Shown here piece by piece: positions 1 to 7,251 of a stretch of DNA of 64,000 nucleotides (positions within the stretch are counted from its first letter, which is position 1; each line of letters begins with the position of its first letter). A program made the position numbers and the translations under genes. The DNA is from an uncultured Cytophagales bacterium (GTDB lineage Bacteria; Bacteroidota; Bacteroidia; Cytophagales; Cyclobacteriaceae). The notes below the pieces were generated by a model, which saw nothing but the letters and a program-made list of their open reading frames with translations, was not told where the DNA came from and did no database searches. The stretch spans positions 248,001 through 312,000 of the forward strand of contig CAJXNP010000002.1 of assembly GCA_913057175.1 (NCBI GenBank), given 5' to 3'.

Positions 1-506
1 GTAAACCTTATCCCATGGATTACAATGCCATCAGCACATTTAACAATTTAGTGCATACCAGCAAGTCACATAGCAATATGACTGTACTTGTAGGATATGA
101 GCTAAAATTATCAAAATTGCTGAAGGCAGGTTCTGATATTTGGCTGAACAACCCAAGATTGCCTCGGGAAGCTTCCGGAACGAGTGGAATGACTGCAGCC
201 ATGAATGGATCACTGAATTTTTCAACATATGATGGATGGATTCCTGAATTTGCCAAGCACAATGTCAATTCGTTTGTGGTTCCGCCAGTTGATCAGACAT
301 TACCACAACATCAACAGGATCAGTTAGATTTACAAAACCTTCACACCATTCTGGAAAAAGACATCATTCCAAAATATTACAAAAACCCTGATGAATGGGT
401 TAAAATGATCAAAAATAGTATGCAGGATGTTGTACCATACTTTGATTCGGACCGAATGGCCTATCAATATTATGAAAAGGCATACAATTATCAGAAAATA
501 GAATAA
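1..506 (+). CDS. alpha-glucan phosphorylase-family protein, C-terminal part (partial)
   Basis: The reading frame is open at the left edge (Lys-Pro-Tyr-Pro precede the first Met) and ends at TAA 504-506, so only about the last 168 residues are present. The stretch GSDIWLNNPRLPREASGTSG followed by MTAAMNG is the signature region of the alpha-glucan/glycogen phosphorylase family (GT35-like), which releases glucose-1-phosphate from glycogen. In this family the residue after Gly-Met (or Gly-Asn-Met) is normally the lysine that binds pyridoxal phosphate; here it reads Thr, so phosphorolysis by the usual mechanism is doubtful unless the catalytic unit lies elsewhere in the missing part. It heads a glycogen locus with the genes at 764-5282. 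The family assignment is firm; the exact activity is not. Confidence 0.8.
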   Translation, partial: KPYPMDYNAISTFNNLVHTSKSHSNMTVLVGYELKLSKLLKAGSDIWLNNPRLPREASGTSGMTAAMNGSLNFSTYDGWIPEFAKHNVNSFVVPPVDQTLPQHQQDQLDLQNLHTILEKDIIPKYYKNPDEWVKMIKNSMQDVVPYFDSDRMAYQYYEKAYNYQKIE

Positions 507-526
507 GCTAAAAATGAAAAATTTGT

Positions 527-556
527 AAAAAGGCCGGATAATCCCGGCCTTTTTTT
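527..556 (+). terminator. Rho-independent terminator after the phosphorylase-family gene
   Basis: A 7-bp GC-rich stem (AGGCCGG 531-537 with CCGGCCT 544-550, 6-nt loop) is extended by A/T pairs and followed by a run of seven T's. It lies 20 bases after the stop codon and separates this gene from the GT4 gene at 764. Confidence 0.9.
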
Positions 557-763
557 GTGATTCTGTTTAAAAATTTCCTCAAAAATTAAAACTTTTCACA
601 TTCAAAAAATTAACCCGCCATTCAGGGAATTATTTACAACTTATTTTCATTAAATTTATTGGAGTGGAGCTTGTGTCGCCTATTTCATTCCTTGTTTTCT
701 TACGTTAATAAATCGTGTTAATTCTTTATTTTTTGTTTATTTTGGGGTTAAATCCATTATCGA

Positions 764-2065
764 ATGAAGAAACATAAAGTGCTCATGTTAGGCTGGGAGT
801 ATCCACCATTTATAAACGGTGGCCTTGGTATTGCATGTGCGGGATTATGTGAGGCTCTTTCCCAATTTTCCGAAATAACACTGATCGTACCAAAAATCCT
901 CCAGAGACAGCCAAATAAAAACATTCAAATTATTGGCCTGAACAGACTGAACGAAGAATACATCGAAGAAACAATAGTCGAACATGAATCACACGATTCC
1001 CATGAGGTTTATAAAATTGATGTTCAATTAAACCCATATCATGTCGAACAAAATGAAGTGGTAGAAAAAATACCCTCGCACAAAATAACTGCTAAAATTG
1101 AGACGAGACAGAAATTTGGGTTGGAAGAAAAAATAGACTTTGAAAACCTCTATGGAAATGATGTAATTCAAAAGGTTATTTATTACAGTGAATTAATAAA
1201 AAAAATTAGCTCTCACTTTGATTTTGAACTCATTCATGCGCACGATTGGATGACCTTCCTTGCTGGTGTGGAGTTAAAAAAAATGACTGAAAAACCCCTG
1301 ATTCTTCACGTTCATTCCTTGGATTATGATCGTGCAGGGAGTGATAGCCGAGGCTGGATATATGATATGGAAAGATCAGCCCTGCACCAGGCCGATCTCA
1401 TAATGCCCGTCAGCAATTATACAGGTAGTATATTGACCAGCCACTATGGAATAAGTAAAAATAAGATTAAGACTATTCACAATGGAATTGGCAACAGCAT
1501 TCAAAGTTTCAGGAAAGAAAAAACATTTCCGGAAAAAATGGTGCTCTTTATTGGAAGATTGACTGGCCAAAAAGGACCGGAATACTTTCTTGATATTGCC
1601 ACCAAAATTTATAGAAAATTTAAAAATGTCCGGTTTGTCATTGCGGGAACAGGCGAGAAATTAACTCATTTACTGGAAGATGGTGCGTATCGCCAAATAG
1701 GAAACAGGGTTCACTTTACTGGTTTCATAGATCGTGAAAAAATAAACGAATTACTTTCCATGGCAGATGTTTACTGTATGCCATCGGTTTCAGAACCGTT
1801 TGGACTAACCGCCCTGGAGGCTGCGCAATTTGGAGTTCCAACAGTGATCTCTGAGAGATCTGGGGTAGCTGAAGTCCTCTCCGGCTCGCTGAAGGCAGAT
1901 TTCTGGGACATAGACTTGATGGTGGAGCATATTTTAAAGCTATTATCTGACAATAAGACCCGTGAAAAAGTAATTCACCAAAATAATAAAGCACTGGAAA
2001 AATTGACATGGCTTAATGCGGCTAAGAGTGTAGCAGAAGCTTATGAGATGATCCTTAATAAATAA
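764..2065 (+). CDS. GT4-family glycosyltransferase, probable glycogen synthase-like
   Basis: 433 residues with a two-domain GT-B layout. The N-terminus has WEYPPFINGGLG (residues 11-22), the acceptor/donor loop typical of starch and glycogen synthase-like GT4/GT5 enzymes; HAHDW lies at 158-162. The C-terminal nucleotide-sugar domain has GRLTGQKG (264-271) and EPFGLTALEA (344-353), the conserved E-x7-E donor site. It probably elongates alpha-1,4-glucan from a nucleotide-glucose donor in the cytoplasm. GH57 follows 17 bases later on the same strand, implying co-transcription, and glgB lies just beyond. The start ATG is preceded by an AT-rich leader with no Shine-Dalgarno sequence. The exact donor (ADP- or UDP-glucose) cannot be read from sequence. 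Confidence 0.82.
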   Translation: MKKHKVLMLGWEYPPFINGGLGIACAGLCEALSQFSEITLIVPKILQRQPNKNIQIIGLNRLNEEYIEETIVEHESHDSHEVYKIDVQLNPYHVEQNEVVEKIPSHKITAKIETRQKFGLEEKIDFENLYGNDVIQKVIYYSELIKKISSHFDFELIHAHDWMTFLAGVELKKMTEKPLILHVHSLDYDRAGSDSRGWIYDMERSALHQADLIMPVSNYTGSILTSHYGISKNKIKTIHNGIGNSIQSFRKEKTFPEKMVLFIGRLTGQKGPEYFLDIATKIYRKFKNVRFVIAGTGEKLTHLLEDGAYRQIGNRVHFTGFIDREKINELLSMADVYCMPSVSEPFGLTALEAAQFGVPTVISERSGVAEVLSGSLKADFWDIDLMVEHILKLLSDNKTREKVIHQNNKALEKLTWLNAAKSVAEAYEMILNK

Positions 2066-2082
2066 TAACACACACAAATGAT

Positions 2083-3285
2083 ATGACCAAAATTCATTTG
2101 ATGCTTAAAACCCATCAGCCGAGAAGAATAAATGAGTACTCCTTTTTTGACCTCGGAAAACACAAATCCTACTTCAATGAAGGATTAAATAGAATCATCA
2201 TTCAAAGAATCGCCGAAAATTGCTATTTACCTACAATTAAACTCTTAAAAAGATTAATTAAAGAATCACAACATACCTTTAAGTTTTCACTTTCCATAAG
2301 CGGTACCACCATTGATCAGCTGGAAAAATATCGCCCAGATATCATCCTTAAGTTTCTGGAATTAATATCAACCGGCAACGTAGAAGTGCTTAATGAACCC
2401 TATTACCACTCTTTGGCATATTTCTATTCAAAAGATGAGTTTTTTAGCCAGGTTGAGCTTCATAGAAAGAAAATCAAAGATCTTTTTAACGTGGAGCCTG
2501 TTACATTTGTCAATACCGAGCTCACATATAATAATCAAATTGGAGTTGATTTATTTAATCTTGGCTTCAAAGGTATCCTGGCTGAAGGAGCAGAATGGGC
2601 GCTTCGAGGAGCTAATTCCGACTACGAATATTTTGCAAAAGATGCAGACTTAAATGTATTTTTCAGAAATCATGGTCTGTCCAATGATGTAGTATATCGA
2701 TTTTCCGATAAAAGCCGGGAGTATTACCCTTTGAAGCCCTCGATTTATTATAAATGGCTTCTTAAACCGACAGGAGATATTCTTAATCTATTCTGGGATT
2801 TTGAAACTTTTGGCGAGTACCACAAGAAAGAAAGTAACATCTTTTCATTTTTGGAAAAGCTCATCAAGAAAATTACAAAAAGCAGGAATCTGGAATTTGC
2901 AAAATTTTCGGAAACAATGAGAAAATCGACAGAAATCAATCGAATTAATATCCCACAAACCGTTTCCTGGGCAGATCAAGAAAAGGATCTATCCGCCTGG
3001 AGAAGCAATGCTATGCAGTATGAAGCATTGGTGAGAATCTATGAGTTGGAAAAACAAGTGAAAGAGTTGCATGACCCAGAAATTCTTAAAACCTGGAGAA
3101 ATTTGCAGACTTCAGACCATTTTTATTATATGAGTACCAAAGGATTCACAGATGGTGCTATTCTAAATTACTTCAGTCCCTTCCTCACCCCACACGATGC
3201 TTACCGATATTATATGAATGTCTTGTCTGATTTTGAAATAATGATCAACAAGACTATTTATTCCAATTCACTCCACAAAAACTAG
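2083..3285 (+). CDS. glycoside hydrolase family 57 (alpha-amylase/4-alpha-glucanotransferase-like)
   Basis: 400 residues, no signal peptide, so cytoplasmic. The GH57 conserved regions appear in order: LKTHQP (8-13), GNVEVL (98-103), FVNTELTYN (142-150) with Glu146 as expected nucleophile, and WDFETFGEYH (238-247) with Asp239 as the expected acid/base. The length matches the short alpha-amylase-type GH57 branch rather than the 550-700 residue branching enzymes. It likely hydrolyses or transfers alpha-1,4-glucan chains during glycogen metabolism together with the upstream GT4 enzyme. Its stop codon overlaps that of the convergent glgB by four bases (CTAG 3282-3285). Confidence 0.85.
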   Translation: MTKIHLMLKTHQPRRINEYSFFDLGKHKSYFNEGLNRIIIQRIAENCYLPTIKLLKRLIKESQHTFKFSLSISGTTIDQLEKYRPDIILKFLELISTGNVEVLNEPYYHSLAYFYSKDEFFSQVELHRKKIKDLFNVEPVTFVNTELTYNNQIGVDLFNLGFKGILAEGAEWALRGANSDYEYFAKDADLNVFFRNHGLSNDVVYRFSDKSREYYPLKPSIYYKWLLKPTGDILNLFWDFETFGEYHKKESNIFSFLEKLIKKITKSRNLEFAKFSETMRKSTEINRINIPQTVSWADQEKDLSAWRSNAMQYEALVRIYELEKQVKELHDPEILKTWRNLQTSDHFYYMSTKGFTDGAILNYFSPFLTPHDAYRYYMNVLSDFEIMINKTIYSNSLHKN

Positions 3286-5282
3286 CGTATTTTTTTGAGA
3301 ACAATGCATGATCTGTTTGGAAGGTAAATACTCAATTTATCTTCCTCCAATGTATGAAAAGTAATTGAATCATCAATCCTGTCATGACCTCCAAAATCAG
3401 AACTATCAGAGTTTAGAATGATTTGATATTCCCCTTTTCCTCCAATAGAGGGAAATCGATAGTCCGGAATGGAATGACTAGGGTGAAAATTAAAGGCAAA
3501 TATCAGGTTGGCTCGTTCGCAAATGATTACATTATTCATTGGATCCATATTAAGCTGCTTGGCCTGAAAGGATTGCAAAACGCCAAACTTCTTAATAAGC
3601 CTGATCATAGCCTTTTCGAAATTATTCAAATATTGATATTTCAAATTTTCATTTTCAACCAATGACCACTGCCTTCTGGTATACTTATAGCTCCAGTTGT
3701 TGCCCTCTCTGGGAAAATCAACCCATTCGGGATGACCAAATTCATTACCAATAAAATTAAGATAAGCCTCGCCTCCAAGTGCAGCAGTAAACAACCTGAT
3801 CATCTTGTGAAGAGCAATGCCCCTGTCAATAATCAGGTTATCATCGCTTTTTTGCATGTGGAAGTACATCTCCTTATCCATCAGCCAAAATGCAATTGTT
3901 TTGTCACCTACGATTGCCTGGTCGTGCGATTCACAATAGGCCACAGTTCTTTCTTTCCATCTTCGATTGGTCATGACACTCCACAACTCATCGATGTTCC
4001 AGTCCTCATCTCTCTTTTCTTTCAGGTATTTTATCCAAAAATCAGGAATTCCCATTCCCAACCGAAAATCAAATCCTATTCCCCCATCTTTCACTTCGCG
4101 GCAAAGACCGGGCATTCCGCTCATATCCTCAGCAATGGATATTGCATGTTTTTTAACTTTATGAATAAGTGTATTGGCCAGTTGAAGATAGATCAGTGAA
4201 TCCCAATCTACATCCTGAACAAAATATTTATCATAATGATCAAATTGAGTAAAATCACCATGATGAAAATACATCATTGAGGTTATCCCATCAAACCGAA
4301 AACCGTCAACATGAAATTCCTCCATCCAGAATTTCACATTGGATAACAGAAACTGTAAAACTTCAGGTTTTCCGTAATTAAAGAGCTTGGAATCCCACGT
4401 ATTGTGGTAGCCTCTTCCGCCCGGATGAAAATATTGATCTCCGGAACCATCAAACTCATTTATACCTTCCGAGATGTTCTTAACTGAATGCGAATGAACC
4501 AGATCGATGATGACAGCTAAACCCAATTCATGAGCTTTATTTACTAATTCCTTAAACTCAGTAGGTGTGCCAAACCTACTGGAGACTGCAAAAAAATTCG
4601 ACACATGGTACCCAAAAGAACCATAATATGGGTGTTCCTGGATGGCCATTAACTGAACAGTATTATATCCCAATTCTTTTATTTTGGGAAGCACATTTTC
4701 TTTAAATTCCGTAAAAGAACCCACCTTTTCCTCTTCCTGTGCCAGTCCAACATGGGATTCATAAATGATAGGGGCTTCGTTGATACTCTTCAGGTCAAAT
4801 TTTTGATCAGTCCAGGGAAAGTCGACATCCAGATTCCAAACCTGGCCTGTAAAATCATGTGACTGTGGATCTTGCACCGTTCTGAAAATATATGCCGGGA
4901 TTCTATCCCTTGAAACATTATCGGATACGATGTGAACTTTTACATTTGTCTGATCTTTCAAATCTTTTTCAGAGACAAATATTTCCCAAATACCATTCTT
5001 ATTCTTTTTAAGCGGGTGAGAGCTTCTGTTCCACTCGTTGAAATCGCCAATAAGAAATAGCGCCCTCGCAGCTGGAGCCCATTCTTTATACCACCACCCT
5101 TTTTTCTTTTTATCGTGGTGAATACCAAGGCTTCTATAAGCATTACTGAACTTAAGAATGCCTCCATATTCTTCGTCAATCAATTTCAGTCGATTTTGAA
5201 ACCGGTTTATCCGGTCTGTAATTTCATTGGAGTATGGCTCTAACCATGGGTCATCTTTGACCAATTGAGGAACATTTGTCAT
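3282..5282 (-). CDS. glgB: 1,4-alpha-glucan branching enzyme
   Basis: 666 residues. A CBM48-like N-terminal domain (about residues 60-150, with WWYKEWAPAARALFLIGDFN) precedes a GH13 barrel. The four GH13 regions are visible: DLVHSHS (260-266), GFRFDG (327-332) with nucleophile Asp331, IAEDMSG (383-389) with acid Glu385, and CESHD (450-454). The overall pattern matches the eukaryote-like GH13_8 branching enzymes that Bacteroidota often carry. It introduces alpha-1,6 branches into glycogen in the cytoplasm. It is transcribed toward the GT4/GH57 pair and shares its last four bases with GH57. The ATG at 5280-5282 is followed upstream by 446 bases without a gene. Confidence 0.93.
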   Translation of the reverse strand: MTNVPQLVKDDPWLEPYSNEITDRINRFQNRLKLIDEEYGGILKFSNAYRSLGIHHDKKKKGWWYKEWAPAARALFLIGDFNEWNRSSHPLKKNKNGIWEIFVSEKDLKDQTNVKVHIVSDNVSRDRIPAYIFRTVQDPQSHDFTGQVWNLDVDFPWTDQKFDLKSINEAPIIYESHVGLAQEEEKVGSFTEFKENVLPKIKELGYNTVQLMAIQEHPYYGSFGYHVSNFFAVSSRFGTPTEFKELVNKAHELGLAVIIDLVHSHSVKNISEGINEFDGSGDQYFHPGGRGYHNTWDSKLFNYGKPEVLQFLLSNVKFWMEEFHVDGFRFDGITSMMYFHHGDFTQFDHYDKYFVQDVDWDSLIYLQLANTLIHKVKKHAISIAEDMSGMPGLCREVKDGGIGFDFRLGMGIPDFWIKYLKEKRDEDWNIDELWSVMTNRRWKERTVAYCESHDQAIVGDKTIAFWLMDKEMYFHMQKSDDNLIIDRGIALHKMIRLFTAALGGEAYLNFIGNEFGHPEWVDFPREGNNWSYKYTRRQWSLVENENLKYQYLNNFEKAMIRLIKKFGVLQSFQAKQLNMDPMNNVIICERANLIFAFNFHPSHSIPDYRFPSIGGKGEYQIILNSDSSDFGGHDRIDDSITFHTLEEDKLSIYLPNRSCIVLKKIR

Positions 5283-5447
5283 AATTCAAAAGTTAATAAA
5301 AATTCAGACAGAATGCGGGAATCGGAAAGAAAAGATGTGAAGAAATTGTGAGGGGGTTTAAAATGAAAAAGAGGGACAAAACTGCCCCCCCTTTTCAACA
5401 TCAACCAAACAACCAAAAAATTCTATTATTGTAATAATTACAATTTC

Positions 5448-5515
5448 TATTTTGATAATTGTCTTAACAACAATTTTATGCTAAGTAAAACACTTTTTTT
5501 ACAATTATCAAAATA
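5448..5515. repeat. 15-bp perfect inverted repeat with 38-nt loop
   Basis: TATTTTGATAATTGT at 5448-5462 is exactly complementary to ACAATTATCAAAATA at 5501-5515. It lies in the long region upstream of glgB and downstream of the secreted-protein gene. It could form an RNA hairpin in the glgB leader or a DNA cruciform; it is AT-rich, so chance is not excluded. Confidence 0.6.
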
Positions 5516-5661
5516 AAAATGAAAAATTTCCTGATTATTTTTAGGAAAAGGTGAGATGATAGTCGAATAAAATTTTTGATGTATTATGGGATAGTGTAAA
5601 AATAGAAAGGATTTTAATGTTATAATGAATGACAAAAAAGATAGGCTTTTATAAAATGAAA

Positions 5662-5683
5662 TGGGCCGAATAAATCCGGCCCA
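5662..5683 (-). terminator. terminator of the small secreted protein gene
   Basis: A 7-bp stem (TGGGCCG 5662-5668 with CGGCCCA 5677-5683) with an 8-nt loop lies 46 bases past the stop of the 5729-6310 gene. On the minus strand it is followed by a T-rich tail (ATTTCATTTTAT). Confidence 0.75.
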
Positions 5684-5728
5684 CTTCTGCTTTAGAATCA
5701 CCCTTCAACTATGTGTTTCTTTAATTTT

Positions 5729-6310
5729 TTAAAAAGACGTTTTTGCTAATATTTCTCCGTTTTGTACAATTTCGAACGTGATATCCTTGTCGAAAGACTT
5801 AGACAAATCATAGATCCTGGTAAAACCTTTGCTGATGTCAATCAAGTCACCATAAACCAATGCACCGGTTTTGCTGTAGATGTTCACAGCGATTGGATCA
5901 ATAATTTCTCCGATAACCTTTACTGAGAATTTATCTCCTTCCTCCTTAATAACACTTGCTTTAAGGAATTTGGAATCATTTTTCAAAGAAGTGCTAACTT
6001 TCTCAGTAACTACTTTTTCCTGATCGATGATTTCAAACTCATACTCACCTACAGGCAGGTTAGATAAATCGTAAGCCTTTTTGAATGACTTAGGATTTGA
6101 AATGGATTCTGTAAAAACCTTTGATCCTTCCTGATCATAGATGTTTACTTTCACTTTACATTCACCTTTACTAAAATAGGTGACTTCAACTTTGTCAGAT
6201 TCAACAGATGCAACTCTGACGTCTTTCGTATCTCCAGCTTTACTGGCGAATACAGTAGAACTTGATACTATACCAAGTGCTACTAGCGTTGTTAATGCTA
6301 ATTTTCTCAT
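5729..6310 (-). CDS. small secreted protein with two tandem beta-sandwich-like repeats
   Basis: About 193 residues from ATG 6308-6310 (a TTG two codons upstream is less likely). A Sec signal peptide (MRKLALTTLVALGIVSSSTVFA) is followed by two homologous units of about 75 residues. Each unit ends in a similar cadence: VNIYDQEGSKVF / KKAYDLSNLPVGEYEFEI in the first and VNIYSKTGALVY / TRIYDLSKSFDKDITFEI in the second. The pattern resembles Bacteroidota extracellular DUF3244 or T9SS-tail-type beta folds, but the family is not certain. The function is unknown. It is monocistronic, with its own promoter box and terminator, which suggests an independently regulated and possibly abundant product. Confidence 0.75.
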   Translation of the reverse strand: MRKLALTTLVALGIVSSSTVFASKAGDTKDVRVASVESDKVEVTYFSKGECKVKVNIYDQEGSKVFTESISNPKSFKKAYDLSNLPVGEYEFEIIDQEKVVTEKVSTSLKNDSKFLKASVIKEEGDKFSVKVIGEIIDPIAVNIYSKTGALVYGDLIDISKGFTRIYDLSKSFDKDITFEIVQNGEILAKTSF

Positions 6311-6355
6311 TTCCAAATTGTTTATGACCGTTGTTGTTTTTGAATTATCTTCACT

Positions 6356-6364
6356 GCAAATATA
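6356..6364 (-). promoter_or_regulatory. candidate -7 box TATATTTGC
   Basis: On the minus strand TATATTTGC matches the Bacteroidota sigma-A -7 consensus TAnnTTTG plus the frequent following C. It lies 45 bases upstream of the ATG at 6310. A TTG lies 23 bases farther upstream, slightly more distant than usual for the -33 element. Confidence 0.55.
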
Positions 6365-6789
6365 CGGGGATGAAATTGAATGGTTCGCAATAATATGAGG
6401 GGTTTCTATTACATTTTTGCAGAAAACTTCATTTTTTTAAATAATTTAATAATCAAGCCTTCTTTTTTTAATTTTTTTATAATTGACAAAAAGTATCCGG
6501 ACATAATGTAATTTTTACAATAACCTAAAAAGCCAATTAACATTACAATAATAAACCCCCCAATATTTGTCAATAAACAGGATAAAACCTTACATGAAAT
6601 CTTACACGCTCGCTTAATTTTTTATTTAAACAATTTCGAAAAAAAGAGATTTATTTTGCCTTGATATTAAAATTTAAGGTTAACTATTAAAATATTATCA
6701 TCATATGAATGATTTTGTTATGAATTTGTAATTACCGTAATAGAGGCAGAAAATGAAAAATTTAAAAGCAAAAAACCCCCGGTTTAGAA
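6365..6789. other. AT-rich intergenic region
   Basis: 425 bases of very AT-rich DNA with many homopolymer runs. I see no gene, RNA or clear promoter apart from the box at its left edge. It borders the broken tRNA-like copy at 6790. Confidence 0.5.
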
Positions 6790-6915
6790 AGGCTTTTGGG
6801 TGGAAGACCGGATTCGAATACTGATGCTTTGGATCATAATCCTGATATTCAGCCTTATTGGTCGGGATCATCAGGACCGGCGACCTTCCCGGCTTCACGT
6901 CGGGATGTTCTAACC
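6790..6915 (-). pseudogene. broken tRNA-like sequence, partial repeat of tRNA-His
   Basis: Bases 6790-6818 are identical (29 of 29) to 7095-7123, covering the 3' acceptor strand and T-loop half of tRNA-His plus the start of its terminator. On the same strand, 5' of this, about 57 bases of unrelated sequence intervene before further tRNA-like pieces: AGGTCGCCGGT (6876-6886) and TGGTTAGAAC (6906-6915). The interrupted T arm and the 9-nt anticodon-like loop make it non-functional as a tRNA. It may be an integration scar carrying the duplicated tRNA 3' end. Confidence 0.7.
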
Positions 6916-7073
6916 ATCCGGATTTTGTGGATATTTTAACTTTAAAGAGGACAGTGGAAACTATAGCTTCATTCCTTCAAATGAAGTATTCCTTGAGTGT
7001 GCAAAACAATGGTATTTATTCCTGATAGGATTTCCAGGCACTTTTTCCTTAACTGAGCTAGTTCTTTTAGAAC

Positions 7074-7097
7074 AAAAAACCTCTCCGTTTGGAGAGG
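7074..7097 (-). terminator. tRNA-His terminator
   Basis: A perfect 7-bp stem (CCTCTCC 7080-7086 with GGAGAGG 7091-7097), GTTT loop, followed on the minus strand by six T's. It starts six bases past the tRNA 3' end. Confidence 0.9.
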
Positions 7098-7103
7098 CTT
7101 TTG

Positions 7104-7178
7104 GGTGGAAGACCGGATTCGAACCGGCGACCTCCTGAACCACAATCAGGCGTTCTAACCAGCTGAACTACAACCACC
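7104..7178 (-). tRNA. tRNA-His (GTG)
   Basis: The minus strand folds as a tRNA: D arm GTTC/GAAC, anticodon stem CCTGA/TCAGG enclosing the loop TTGTGGT (anticodon GTG, histidine), T arm GCCGG-TTCGAAT-CCGGT. The encoded extra 5' G (-1) opposite C73 is the tRNA-His identity feature. The acceptor stem carries two adjacent U-U oppositions (positions 5-68 and 6-67). The 3' CCA is not encoded. Confidence 0.92.
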
Positions 7179-7251
7179 ATCTAATTGGGTTTGCAAAGGT
7201 ATAGCAAAGGTTTATAATTGCAAAGTGGTATTTGAAAATTTTAGACCAGAT

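Larger units (their letters stand above)
5283..5728. other. intergenic region upstream of glgB
   Basis: 446 bases without a credible gene. It holds an imperfectly understood 15-bp inverted repeat (5448-5515), a terminator for the 5729 gene (5662-5683) and AT-rich sequence. An 84-codon reading frame here is low-complexity and has no coding character. The stretch may contain the glgB promoter, but I see no clear TAnnTTTG box. Confidence 0.6.

Noticed and set aside
3732-4199. 155-codon plus-strand frame opposite glgB
   Set aside because: Antisense shadow of the GH13 catalytic core; no independent motif.
5447-5701. 84-codon minus-strand frame in the glgB upstream region
   Set aside because: Low-complexity Phe/Ser/Ile-rich sequence produced by AT-rich DNA; it contains the terminator of the neighbouring gene and overlaps the inverted repeat.
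6701-7143. Minus-strand frames ending in SNPVFHPKA-like peptides
   Set aside because: These are translations of the tRNA-His gene and its broken copy, not proteins; their mutual similarity only reflects the tRNA repeat.
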